A DNA stretch of 64,000 nucleotides from CTSoil-075 sp042610375 (GTDB lineage: Bacteria > Bacillota > Negativicutes > DSM-13327): positions 540,638-604,637 of the forward strand of contig NZ_JBGJZL010000001.1 in assembly GCF_042610375.1 (NCBI RefSeq), written 5' to 3'. The position numbers and the translations under genes were made by a program. Below the pieces are notes generated by a model. It was not told where the DNA came from. It was given only the letters and a program-made list of their open reading frames with translations, and did not search any database. Positions 37,006 through 45,994 of the stretch are shown here, in pieces. Positions within the stretch are counted from its first letter, which is position 1, and every line of letters begins with the position of its first letter.

Positions 37006-38540
37006 CATTTATTCCATTCCCATTTTTTAGCTACATTGTGAAATTTTTTCCAATATTTATCCATTTTATTTTGGATAAACATTTTTTCATACTCATTCCA
37101 GCCAATGATCATTCCAATTTCTAGATGTAATGCTTTAGTCGCCTTTCCTGTTAGTAACGTTCGAAACAAATTATCTATACTCGCATAATCAGTCAATAAA
37201 CCGAGTTTATCTTGTAAGACGTCTAAACGCACACTAAACTGAGGTATCTCACGGAGTAGGGGCTGAAAGACTTGTAATACGTACTTTATTTTTTTTATTT
37301 GTAAACGGATTTTATGTACAGTGTCAGTTTGAGTCCAATCAATATTTTTACTTTGCTTACTGACGTTCTTAATCCAGGCAGCAAAGTACTGAACTACATA
37401 TTCTTGAATACTCAGATGATCTTCTAAAAACTTCGGAGCCTGCGGTTCAATAAGAGTGGCCCATAAATCCAATAACAAAGGTGATGATAAACCATGATAA
37501 AGACTTTTGTATAATTTCTCAGTTTCTTTTAATCGATACTTTGCTAATACTTCACCTAGAGCAGTTTTATCCTCTCTAATGATGACTTGGCTGTACTGTC
37601 TCCAATTTTCATAAGCAACATCAATATCACGTAATACGCCCATACATTGTCCCAAAGTCCTTAACTCAGCTTGATACCATTGATATTGTTCATCCGTAAA
37701 TAAACGACTCGAAAAATCCAATAAGGAACGTAAGCGACGTAAGGCAATACGCAATTCGTGCAAAGCTTCCGTCTGTGTTTGATTTTCAAAAAAAAGTTGC
37801 TGGGCAACTAAAACTTGAAGGATCAATTGGACGAGACCTGTACGTAGTCCTTCACTTGCTGCCATATGTTTATCGAGTTGAATCAATTGATTCGTTTCAA
37901 GTGGCTCATCAGTTACGAGCCCTGCCAACTTCAAACCACGATAAAATTTACTCTTTGATTCCGGTAGTAAAGGATATTCTTTCGCCAGCATTGCTCCTAA
38001 TCTAACCACTGCAGCTGCCTGCCCAGCCTTTAGTTCTAATTCCACTTCCAAAATGGGAGCAGTCTGCGAACCAGCAATAATAACGCCCTCATCAGCCGCC
38101 ACTTCAATCTGACTGCCATCAGCCATGATTACATCTAAGCTTGTACGCTCAAATCGAGTAATCAAGATAGGATTCAGTATTTGATCACCAATCACTTCAA
38201 TCAATTTTTCTCCAATATCAGTGTTTGAGAATACAGTAATATCCGGCTCAGCATTACTGACAACAACATTCCATTCCTGACGGTCATGCAGGCCACCATG
38301 AGATGCTCCACCACCTTTTACAGTCGCGATCCACTGTTCACCTTCACGTCGAATGCGATATGCCAATTTTTCTTTTTGTAAACTACCGATCTCTGTATCA
38401 AAGTAATAAGCTTCTAATGTTTGACAAACCTTTGAGTCAGGTACTGCGATTTCCCTTAATGACTGGCTTGTCATAATCCGCCCCCACATACGGCGATCAG
38501 TACATATCAGTTTTAATTCAAGCTCTGTATGCTTTGACAA
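37005..38540 (-). CDS. CYTH and CHAD domain protein (inorganic triphosphatase/polyphosphate-binding)
   Basis: The 511-residue protein has an N-terminal CYTH domain of about 200 residues with the ELELKL strand at the start and alternating Glu/Lys/Arg barrel residues, such as RIRREGEQWIATVKG. A helical CHAD domain follows with basic helices (LHELRIALRRLRSLLDF, VHKIRLQIKKIKYVLQVF). CYTH enzymes hydrolyse triphosphates, while CHAD domains bind polyphosphate. The combined protein probably acts on inorganic tripolyphosphate or polyphosphate granules. It has its own terminator and is not part of the glycogen operon. A 278-base gap to the next gene upstream carries no other gene. Confidence 0.88.
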   Translation of the reverse strand: MSKHTELELKLICTDRRMWGRIMTSQSLREIAVPDSKVCQTLEAYYFDTEIGSLQKEKLAYRIRREGEQWIATVKGGGASHGGLHDRQEWNVVVSNAEPDITVFSNTDIGEKLIEVIGDQILNPILITRFERTSLDVIMADGSQIEVAADEGVIIAGSQTAPILEVELELKAGQAAAVVRLGAMLAKEYPLLPESKSKFYRGLKLAGLVTDEPLETNQLIQLDKHMAASEGLRTGLVQLILQVLVAQQLFFENQTQTEALHELRIALRRLRSLLDFSSRLFTDEQYQWYQAELRTLGQCMGVLRDIDVAYENWRQYSQVIIREDKTALGEVLAKYRLKETEKLYKSLYHGLSSPLLLDLWATLIEPQAPKFLEDHLSIQEYVVQYFAAWIKNVSKQSKNIDWTQTDTVHKIRLQIKKIKYVLQVFQPLLREIPQFSVRLDVLQDKLGLLTDYASIDNLFRTLLTGKATKALHLEIGMIIGWNEYEKMFIQNKMDKYWKKFHNVAKKWEWNK

Positions 38541-38818
38541 TATAATCCCCCTCTTCCAACCTCATTAAGATAGGATCTTCCCTTTTAGGGTATCGTATAT
38601 GGCATATTTTATCAATTGTCTTATGATAGTTTTTTTTGCAAATAATCCTTTTTTTTGCAGGGGAAGTTGATATTTTATCGAATTTTAAATGTACTTCTAT
38701 TTATTTTGTATGGTTTTATTATGTGATCGATACCAAAAATAAAACATTGAATATATGAGAAAAATCGGTACTTACAGGAAATTTAGAATTGAGTTTCTGT
38801 CGGAAAAGGAGATAGGTT

Positions 38819-40387
38819 ATGGCAATGAATGATAAAGAACTATTATTTCAAGAAGATGAGGAAGCTACACTCTTTACCGAAAGCCTCCGATCTCCTAGTA
38901 ACGAACCAAGATGGAAAATATTAATCGTCGATGATGAGGAAGAAGTTCACACTGTAACCAAGATGGCTCTTCGACGATTTACCTTTGACGGTAAGGCTAT
39001 TCATTTTCTGAGTGCTTACTCAGCTGCAGAAGGAAAGAGACTTCTATCAGAAAATATAGATATAGCTGTTGTTTTATTAGATGTAGTGATGGAAAAAGAG
39101 GATTCAGGACTTCAACTTGCACGCTATATCCGTACTGAGCTCAATAATCATCTAGTAAGAATCATCCTCCGCACTGGACAACCTGGCCAAGCACCAGAGC
39201 ATAAGGTTGTTGTAGAATATGATATTAATGATTACAAAGAAAAAACCGAACTCACAGCTCAAAAACTTCATACTACGTTAGTGACAACTCTTCGCTCATT
39301 TCGTGATATGAGTACGATTGAAGCCAATCGCCGCAGCCTGAAGAAAATCATCGAGTCATCTGCTACCATGTTTGAAGCCCAGTCCATCGGTAATTTTACT
39401 TCTGGCGTCTTATCTCAAATTATATCTCTTTTAAATATGAACCCCACTGCTTTATCTTATCATGTATCCGGCATCGCTGTGACCAAAAAAAATCTCAATG
39501 ATCTTCTGATACTTGCTGCGACTGGTTCCTATAAATCACTGATTGGAAAAACAATGACTCCAGAAAGTTTTATCGGTCCACGTAATGATATTATGAATGC
39601 CTTCAAAGAGAAACAAAACCTTTACTTTCATGACCGTTTTGTTATTTATTTTTGCAGTAAACAGGGCTCGGAAAACGTACTTTATATCGATGGAATTCCT
39701 GCACTCAGTATTTGGGATCGAGATTTGATTGAGATTTTTTGTACCAATGTTTCCGTCGCCTTCGATAATATCTATTTAAGTCAAGAAGTTGAAGATACGC
39801 AAAAAGAAATCCTTTTCACCTTAGGTGAAGTTGCAGAAGCACGTTCTCAAGAAACGGGTAATCATGTTAAGCGTGTCGCTGAAATGGCTAAATTATTAGC
39901 TCTAAAGTATGGTCTGTCACCGGAGGAAGCGGAAAGTTTGCGTTTGGCTGCTCCCATTCACGATGTAGGAAAATTAGCAATTCCAGATGCCATTTTAAAC
40001 AAACCTGGAAAATTAACAGCAGAAGAGTTTACGATCATGAAAACTCATTCACCGATTGGCTATGAAATGCTCAAAAATTCTAAGCGTTCAATCCTAAAAC
40101 TCGGAGCATTGATCGCTCTACAGCATCATGAACGTTATGATGGAACGGGCTATCCTCACGGTCTTGTTGGCGAAGAAATTCATATTTATGGACGAATTGT
40201 TGCATTAGCTGATGTTTTTGATGCACTCAATAGTACACGAGTCTATAAAAGTACTTGGCCACTTGATGATATACTTTGTTATATTCGGGAACAACGCGGT
40301 GCTCACTTTGACCCCAAGCTTGTGGATATTTTTCTCGATAACTTAGATGAAATTTTACTGATTTGCAAAAGACTTGCAGACATGTAA
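38819..40387 (+). CDS. Response regulator with DUF3369 and HD-GYP output domain
   Basis: The 522-residue protein has a receiver domain (about residues 35-155; ILIVDDEEEVH with phospho-acceptor in VVLLDVVMEKEDSG). A DUF3369-type sensory middle region follows, then an HD-GYP domain from about 330. The latter has HDVGKLAIPDAILNKPG, HHERYDGTGYP and LADVFDAL, so the metal ligands and the GYP motif are intact. It is probably an active c-di-GMP phosphodiesterase controlled by phosphorylation. No kinase gene is adjacent. The ribosome site is AAAAGGAG. Confidence 0.88.
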   Translation: MAMNDKELLFQEDEEATLFTESLRSPSNEPRWKILIVDDEEEVHTVTKMALRRFTFDGKAIHFLSAYSAAEGKRLLSENIDIAVVLLDVVMEKEDSGLQLARYIRTELNNHLVRIILRTGQPGQAPEHKVVVEYDINDYKEKTELTAQKLHTTLVTTLRSFRDMSTIEANRRSLKKIIESSATMFEAQSIGNFTSGVLSQIISLLNMNPTALSYHVSGIAVTKKNLNDLLILAATGSYKSLIGKTMTPESFIGPRNDIMNAFKEKQNLYFHDRFVIYFCSKQGSENVLYIDGIPALSIWDRDLIEIFCTNVSVAFDNIYLSQEVEDTQKEILFTLGEVAEARSQETGNHVKRVAEMAKLLALKYGLSPEEAESLRLAAPIHDVGKLAIPDAILNKPGKLTAEEFTIMKTHSPIGYEMLKNSKRSILKLGALIALQHHERYDGTGYPHGLVGEEIHIYGRIVALADVFDALNSTRVYKSTWPLDDILCYIREQRGAHFDPKLVDIFLDNLDEILLICKRLADM

Positions 40388-40389
40388 AA

Positions 40390-40452
40390 AATAAGCCTCC
40401 AAGTCAGCATGTGCGTTGAACACATATCATCTTGCTGACTTGGAGGCTTATT
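40390..40452. terminator. Strong bidirectional terminator between HD-GYP gene and prfC
   Basis: A 20-bp perfect stem AATAAGCCTCC.../...GGAGGCTTATT with a 23-base loop lies between convergent genes. T-rich tails on both strands support use in both directions. Confidence 0.88.
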
Positions 40453-40466
40453 TGTTGATTGTATCC

Positions 40467-42071
40467 TTATATGCCTTGAGAATTCTCAGGAATCTCTAAA
40501 AACTCAACATCAGGGTTACGTTCACTCACCCATCGGATGGCCCATTCATTGCTTAATAGGAGAACTGGTCGATCTTTTATATCATGAATAATCATGCCAC
40601 TATCAATACCCTTCATTGACTTAATTGCACTTTCTTCACCAACTAACCAACGCGCTACACTAAATGATAAGCGATCCATAATAAGATCAACGCCATATTC
40701 ATTTTTTAAGCGATATTCTAATACTTCAAATTGTAACGCTCCGACTACTCCAATAATAAAGGCTTCTACTGCACTGTCCCGTTGACGGAAGACCTGTACA
40801 GCTCCTTCTTGTGTCAGCTGAGTCATGCCTTTGACGAACTGTTTGCGTTTCATTGTATCCTTAGGTTGCACTCGCGCAAATTGTTCTGGAGGAAACGCAG
40901 GAAAATCTTGGAAACTGAATTTCATATTTTCCTGGCACAAGGTATCACCAATACCAAAAACTCCAGCATCAAATAGACCAATGATATCCCCTGGATAGGC
41001 TTCATCAATGATTGTCCGCTCTTGAGCCAAAAACTGCTGTGGTTGAGCCAGTTTAATATTTTTACCTGATTGCACATGATATACAGACATTCCACGAGTA
41101 AATTTACCTGAGCAAATGCGGATAAAAGCTAAACGATCGCGATGAGCTGGGTTCATATTAGCCTGTATTTTAAACACAAATGCCGAGAACTCTTCTTGGG
41201 TCGGATTAATTTCCCCTTCATTGGATAAACGTGGTGCTGGCGGTGGTGCCAACTTTAAAAATTCTTCTAGAAATGGACGCACACCAAAATTGGTCATTGC
41301 ACTACCAAAAAACATCGGTGTCAATTCTCCGCTCTTAACCTGTTCTAAATCAAAAGCATCACCAGCCATATCCAAAAGCTCAATATCCTCACATAAAGCT
41401 TCATGAATATCAGAGCCTAAGGTCTCACGGAAAGCTGGATCACTTACATTCCCCATCGTTGAAGGCAATACAGACTGACCATGTGATCCATCGCGCTCAA
41501 ACAATTCTACTTGAGCTTCTTGACGATTATATACCCCAACATAATTACCATGTATTCCTACCGGCCAATTCATAGGATATGCCCTTATACCAAGAACCTG
41601 TTCAATTTCTTCCATTAATTCAAAAGGATTTTTACCAAAACGATCTAATTTATTCACAAAAGTAAATACAGGTATTTTACGTTGCCGGCACACATGGAAT
41701 AGCTTTTTAGTCTGCTCTTCCACGCCTTTCGCTACGTCGATGAGCATGACAGCGCTATCCGCTGCCATCAACGTACGATAAGTATCTTCACTAAAATCCT
41801 GATGGCCAGGCGTATCCAAAATATTAACTCGATGGCCATCATAATCAAATTGTAATACACTGGATGTTACAGAAATACCCCTTTGTTTTTCAATCTCCAT
41901 CCAGTCAGAAACAGCATGTTTCTGAGCTTTTCGAGACTTTACAGAACCAGCTAATCGAATGGCTCCACCATACAATAATAATTTTTCCGTCAACGTTGTT
42001 TTCCCCGCATCTGGATGGGAAATAATCGCAAATGTCCTTCGTCGTTTCGTCTCTAACTCTAATTCTTCCAT
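40467..42071 (-). CDS. prfC: Peptide chain release factor 3
   Basis: RF3 is a GTPase that recycles RF1 and RF2 after termination and checks translation accuracy. The 534-residue protein has the G1 loop SHPDAGKTTLTEKLL, switch II DTPGHQDFSEDTYRTL and the NKLD motif FVNKLDRFGK. It lacks the longer domain set of EF-G. The strong promoter upstream and convergent terminator make it monocistronic. Confidence 0.95.
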   Translation of the reverse strand: MEELELETKRRRTFAIISHPDAGKTTLTEKLLLYGGAIRLAGSVKSRKAQKHAVSDWMEIEKQRGISVTSSVLQFDYDGHRVNILDTPGHQDFSEDTYRTLMAADSAVMLIDVAKGVEEQTKKLFHVCRQRKIPVFTFVNKLDRFGKNPFELMEEIEQVLGIRAYPMNWPVGIHGNYVGVYNRQEAQVELFERDGSHGQSVLPSTMGNVSDPAFRETLGSDIHEALCEDIELLDMAGDAFDLEQVKSGELTPMFFGSAMTNFGVRPFLEEFLKLAPPPAPRLSNEGEINPTQEEFSAFVFKIQANMNPAHRDRLAFIRICSGKFTRGMSVYHVQSGKNIKLAQPQQFLAQERTIIDEAYPGDIIGLFDAGVFGIGDTLCQENMKFSFQDFPAFPPEQFARVQPKDTMKRKQFVKGMTQLTQEGAVQVFRQRDSAVEAFIIGVVGALQFEVLEYRLKNEYGVDLIMDRLSFSVARWLVGEESAIKSMKGIDSGMIIHDIKDRPVLLLSNEWAIRWVSERNPDVEFLEIPENSQGI

Positions 42072-42126
42072 TATATCGTAAAAGACCCCCTACAATCCTA
42101 AATTAACTATATAAATACTCTCTATT

Positions 42127-42155
42127 ACTATAGGGTCACACCTCTAAAATGTCAA
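42127..42155 (-). promoter_or_regulatory. Promoter of prfC
   Basis: On the minus strand TTGACA (42150-42155), a 17-base spacer and TATAGT (42127-42132) form a near-consensus promoter. Confidence 0.8.
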
Positions 42156-42263
42156 TTATTATCCTAAGAGAGGTAAAAAAAATCAATGACAATTTAGCTT
42201 ATGCTCTCCTTTCATTCTCTTGCTTAAAATCAAGAAAATCTTATATTTCTCAGATATCCAATG

Positions 42264-42298
42264 AAAAAAACCAAGCACCTTTTATAAATGCTTGGTTA
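42264..42298 (-). terminator. Terminator after the siroheme reductase operon
   Basis: Arms AACCAAGCA and TGCTTGGTT with an 11-base loop are followed on the minus strand by a T-run. It lies 9 bases after the last stop of the two-gene operon. Confidence 0.88.
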
Positions 42299-42306
42299 AT
42301 TATATG

Positions 42307-42975
42307 TTAGCGTTTTACAATCTCGTGTCTGTTTACTCGATCACCTTTTAAAGTATCAGCAGTTTGTTGATAGATAAAATTCGGATTTAATGCAGTAACA
42401 AAACCAGTAAACCATTGTTGATAAAGTTCTTTCATGAAATTTTTATCGACTCCAGCCTTTACCCAATTTCGTTCTTGCAGACAAACATTACCTTCCCAAA
42501 CTATTTTGTCAGCTGCATTTTCAATAACAGCATCGCCTTCATCACAAGGCATACCATTTAGTAAATAATCATTTAAGGCCTGATAGATTCCACTTGGAAG
42601 TTCAGCCTCATATTTTCCTTGGTTTTTAGCATGTTGACCGCATATCTTACCGTGCTCAGCATAAGCATCTCTAGCGATCCCCTCGGCAGCACTACCACAC
42701 GTATCAACAAGTTCCTTGATAAAAGCAGCTTCGCGCGTTTCAGCAATGGTAACCTGACGTTGTAGCCAACCATGAATATTACTATGATCAATGATTTCTT
42801 CTAATTTTGCATCAGGCTGAGGTGCTCCATAGATTTGCCAAACCTGTTCTTGTAATTCTTCAGCTGTCGATCCACACATTTCTTCAGCTTTTGCATAAAT
42901 CAACTGTTCTCGTTCAACCACCCGACTTATTTTATGATAAAGCCAGTGATGAATATGTCCTAAAAATGCACTCAT
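42307..42975 (-). CDS. Uncharacterised protein, possibly ATC-hydrolase-like (222 aa)
   Basis: The protein is soluble, rich in acidic residues and has four or more cysteines (EMCGSTAEEL, DTCGSAAEGI, HGKICGQHAKN, GMPCDEGD, GNVCLQER). Two segments look like an internal duplication: MCGSTAEELQEQVWQIYG and TCGSAAEGIARDAYAEHG. The C-terminal pattern (Cys, then FVTALNPNF, then ADTLKGDRVNRHE) resembles proteins annotated as L-2-amino-thiazoline-4-carboxylate hydrolase, but the match is weak. It follows the siroheme reductase by 39 bases within one operon, so it may act on its product or help cofactor loading. Function unknown. Confidence 0.6.
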   Translation of the reverse strand: MSAFLGHIHHWLYHKISRVVEREQLIYAKAEEMCGSTAEELQEQVWQIYGAPQPDAKLEEIIDHSNIHGWLQRQVTIAETREAAFIKELVDTCGSAAEGIARDAYAEHGKICGQHAKNQGKYEAELPSGIYQALNDYLLNGMPCDEGDAVIENAADKIVWEGNVCLQERNWVKAGVDKNFMKELYQQWFTGFVTALNPNFIYQQTADTLKGDRVNRHEIVKR

Positions 42976-43014
42976 ATTAAATTCCTCCTACGATCATCGT
43001 TTTTTTATCTTATA

Positions 43015-43971
43015 TTAAATGACTTTATTTAAACTCGCTATGATTTCATTTAAATTAAGTCCATGAATATCAGCAGCCTTACGAACAGCTTCACCTGTCG
43101 CTGATGGGCAACCGAGACACCCCATACCAAAAGAGCGAAATACAGGAACGGTTTGAGGATATATACGCACAATATCACTGATAATACTGTCAGCTGTAAT
43201 CTTATCACCAAAGACTAAAGTGCCTTCTGTCAATCCACCTGGAACAGGTACAATATCTCGATTTTCTGGAGATTGAGGTACTAATGGCTGAGTTGTCTGG
43301 CTCACACCTTGATAAAAAGCAGCTAATACATCAGCTTTAAACTTTTTAAGACCAACCCGATCAATAAATTGTCCCATCCGTTCAATATCAGCATTCTTCT
43401 GATAGTATTTGACAATTACATCAACAATATGCAAAACCTCATCATAATCCAAACCCTCGATCAAAAGATCTGCAAGCCTTGGGTGTGCACCAGCACTACC
43501 ACCTACATAAAGATCCCAGCCTAAATCTGTTCCAATCACACCGATATCCTTAACATGAACTTCTGCACAAGAGTTTTGACAACCTGCAACTCCGAATTTC
43601 ATACGAGAAGGCATTTCTTTTTTGTGATATAATTTATCTAGTTCCATCCCAAGCTTAATGCTATCTTGTTTGCCTCTTTTGCAAAATACATTACCTGGAC
43701 ACATTTTTATACTACGTACGCAATTAGCAAATCCCATAGCAGGCTCCATGCCCAATTCTTCCCATATTTCTTCAATGTTTTCAGCTTTAAGACCAGTGAT
43801 CATCACTCGTTGTGCTGATGTCAATTTCATGACACCATGATATTTTTCTGCCACATCGGCATACTTTCTCATTAAATCAGGCTTTATAAAACCACCAGGT
43901 AAATGTGGTGTAATAGCATATGTACGATTTCCATCACGAATTTTTTGTAAATTAGCACCTTTAGGTAACAT
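43015..43971 (-). CDS. Siroheme sulfite/nitrite-reductase-like protein fused to DUF1858
   Basis: The 318-residue protein is a compact one-repeat sulfite/nitrite reductase. It has an N-terminal ferredoxin-like half-domain (FIKPDLMRKYADVAEKYHG). The siroheme/4Fe-4S cysteines follow: CPGNVFC (around residue 90) and GCQNSC (around 130). After about residue 250 comes a DUF1858 domain with MGCLGCPSATGEAVRKAA, a possible disulfide or cluster site seen in hybrid-cluster-linked proteins. Full NirA/CysI enzymes are much longer, so this belongs to a short anaerobic group. Start after GGGAGGTGCCGAG. An FNR-like site lies upstream. Substrate is unknown (sulfite, nitrite or another). Confidence 0.8.
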   Translation of the reverse strand: MLPKGANLQKIRDGNRTYAITPHLPGGFIKPDLMRKYADVAEKYHGVMKLTSAQRVMITGLKAENIEEIWEELGMEPAMGFANCVRSIKMCPGNVFCKRGKQDSIKLGMELDKLYHKKEMPSRMKFGVAGCQNSCAEVHVKDIGVIGTDLGWDLYVGGSAGAHPRLADLLIEGLDYDEVLHIVDVIVKYYQKNADIERMGQFIDRVGLKKFKADVLAAFYQGVSQTTQPLVPQSPENRDIVPVPGGLTEGTLVFGDKITADSIISDIVRIYPQTVPVFRSFGMGCLGCPSATGEAVRKAADIHGLNLNEIIASLNKVI

Positions 43972-44285
43972 CTCGGCACCTCCCTCAAATATTATCTTTA
44001 TAATACCCTAAAACAATATTCTTATCTGTGATTTATATCAAAGTTTGAAAATTTTTTTACATTTTTTCATTACATTTATCGACATTTTATTACAAAAAAA
44101 AGGTTTTTTCATTTCTTTTTTCGAATACTATATAAACTGCAATAAAGATTCTTAAGGTTAGTCATTGAGGATGTCTTATATCCTACCTATGTAGCTTAAT
44201 AATATAGATGTCACTTTCTTTAATGCAACTTATATATTATGGATAAACATATATATCTTGTAATTAAGTAGCAAGGAGAAGCTCT
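43972..44285. promoter_or_regulatory. Divergent regulatory region with an FNR/CRP-like dyad
   Basis: This 314-base gap between the siroheme reductase gene and the GGDEF gene holds GTGATTTATATCAA at 44028-44041. It differs from TTGAT-N4-ATCAA at one position. On the minus strand TATTAT at 44000-44005 is placed so that the dyad centre falls about 41 bases before the start, as in class-II FNR sites. The rest is AT-rich with no gene. Confidence 0.55.
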
Positions 44286-45479
44286 ATGCTTAAACAGCCG
44301 AAAACTCCCCCTTTCAAAAATCTAGTGTTAAATGCACAAAAAAATATTAGCATCTATTTTATTGTTAGCATCTTTTTAAATATAGTATGGAATTTTATGT
44401 CGACTCACCTTTCTCTCGATGCTGAGACAATCCGTCATATAGGAACCATCACGAGTTTGATTTATTTATCGATTACAGCAATTCTAGTTTCTTTATTTTT
44501 TAGGCATCATACTTCTGCAATTCACCATTCTGAAAATCTACTGCACAAAAATAATATCCAGCTCATTCAAACTAACAATGAATTGTTAGCAATTGACGAA
44601 AAACTACGCCATAAATTAACAGAATCATTGGAACAACAAAAAATTATTAAGGATCAAAATGAATATGTACTGGCTTTATTAGCTGCGATGCCAGACCTCA
44701 TCTTTCATTTTGACAAAAATGGTTTATTTATAGATTATAATGCTACGAATAATAATAACGTTCTAGCAAATTCAATTAACCCTCTCATTGGAAAATCAGT
44801 TTATGATCTTTTACCTTTAGCCTTAGCAGAAGATACAAAACAAATGATTGCTAAAGTCCTAGAAACAAACGAACTGCAAATCATGGAATACAATCTTCCT
44901 GTGGATGATCACGATCGCTATTGGGAGGCTCGACTCGTTAAGGTCAATGAAAATCAAGTTCTCGCAGTTGTTCGCGATACCACCCAACGTAGTCAATTAC
45001 TGAAAGAACTGCATTATGTAAGTCTCCATGATCACCTGACCGGACTCTATAATCGCGCATATTTTGAACAGCAAATGCAACACTTAAATGGTACTGAACA
45101 TCTACCAATTACTTTATTGATTTGTGATCTTGATGGTTTAAAAACGATCAATGATACCTTAGGACATCAATTCGGCGATCAACTCTTAAAAGCAGCAGCA
45201 ACTACATTGTCAGGAGCTTTTCGTAAGCACGATATCATCGCTCGTATTGGCGGTGATGAATTTGCAATTTTATTACCAAATACTCCTGTACATGAAGCTG
45301 AAAAAGCATACCAACGCATCCGAAAAGCAGAAATGGCTTATAATAAAGAAAATCCATCTCTAATTTTAGGTATTTCTATTGGTTTTGCTGTTAGTGATGA
45401 ACAACTTGCTGATACGAAAAATTTATTTGTAGAAGCTGATATTAATATGTATAAACAAAAAAATCGCCGCAAATTATAA
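44286..45479 (+). CDS. Membrane-anchored PAS-GGDEF diguanylate cyclase
   Basis: The 397-residue protein has two membrane spans near the N-terminus (about residues 20-38 and 55-75), a coiled-coil-like linker, and a PAS domain (about 125-240, LLAAMPDLIFHFDKNG). A GGDEF domain with DHLTGLYNRAYFE and the intact active-site motif RIGGDEFAILLP follows. An RKHD inhibitory site lies five residues before GGDEF, so product feedback is likely. It should make c-di-GMP. Together with the HD-GYP protein it gives both arms of c-di-GMP turnover in this window. Confidence 0.9.
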   Translation: MLKQPKTPPFKNLVLNAQKNISIYFIVSIFLNIVWNFMSTHLSLDAETIRHIGTITSLIYLSITAILVSLFFRHHTSAIHHSENLLHKNNIQLIQTNNELLAIDEKLRHKLTESLEQQKIIKDQNEYVLALLAAMPDLIFHFDKNGLFIDYNATNNNNVLANSINPLIGKSVYDLLPLALAEDTKQMIAKVLETNELQIMEYNLPVDDHDRYWEARLVKVNENQVLAVVRDTTQRSQLLKELHYVSLHDHLTGLYNRAYFEQQMQHLNGTEHLPITLLICDLDGLKTINDTLGHQFGDQLLKAAATTLSGAFRKHDIIARIGGDEFAILLPNTPVHEAEKAYQRIRKAEMAYNKENPSLILGISIGFAVSDEQLADTKNLFVEADINMYKQKNRRKL

Positions 45480-45493
45480 TCGATCTATAAATT

Positions 45494-45530
45494 AAAAGTA
45501 ACCTTGCAACAATGTGTAAGGTTACTTTTT
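45494..45530. terminator. Terminator between the GGDEF and cheX genes
   Basis: Arms AAAAGTAACCTT and AAGGTTACTTTT enclose a 12-base loop and are followed by T-runs on both strands. It serves the convergent GGDEF and cheX genes. Confidence 0.88.
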
Positions 45531-45533
45531 TGT

Positions 45534-45992
45534 CTACAATAGACCGATATTTAATTCTATGAGTAAGGAATCAACAATCATTTCCACAACAATAAATTTA
45601 TTACTACTTACTTTTGCCTTGAAGTCCGATCCAACGACTAAAGTTGGTGGTGAAATATCAACTTTTATTCCATATTTTTCAAAGTTGGTTGCAGCATTCC
45701 CAGTTACCATATTGGTCAATTCAGAAATAGCACTTTGTGCCATCTCATCCATTTCAGCAACAGGCATTCCCATCATCATGGTCGAAGCAATTTTCTTTGC
45801 TGTGTCTTCTGTCATATTATAAGCGACATTACCCCTCATGGCATCTGTCAATCCTACAAGAACGGTAACACCCTTACTCTCCATAAATTGATCTTTTACC
45901 AAAAGTTTACCTTTGGTAATGTTTTGAAATCCCAATTGAGGCATGATATACAGAATTGCTTCAATAAATGGATTGATCATTTTTGCATCCAA
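45534..45992 (-). CDS. CheX-type chemotaxis phosphatase
   Basis: This 152-residue protein is a single CheX/CheC-like domain. It has the catalytic pattern ExxN in SAISELTNMVTGNA, typical of phosphatases that remove the phosphate of CheY-like proteins. It begins MDAKMINPFIEAILYIM. It starts two bases after the stop of a receiver-CheX fusion, so the two are one operon. No core chemotaxis genes are nearby. Confidence 0.85.
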   Translation of the reverse strand: MDAKMINPFIEAILYIMPQLGFQNITKGKLLVKDQFMESKGVTVLVGLTDAMRGNVAYNMTEDTAKKIASTMMMGMPVAEMDEMAQSAISELTNMVTGNAATNFEKYGIKVDISPPTLVVGSDFKAKVSSNKFIVVEMIVDSLLIELNIGLL

Positions 45993-45994
45993 AA

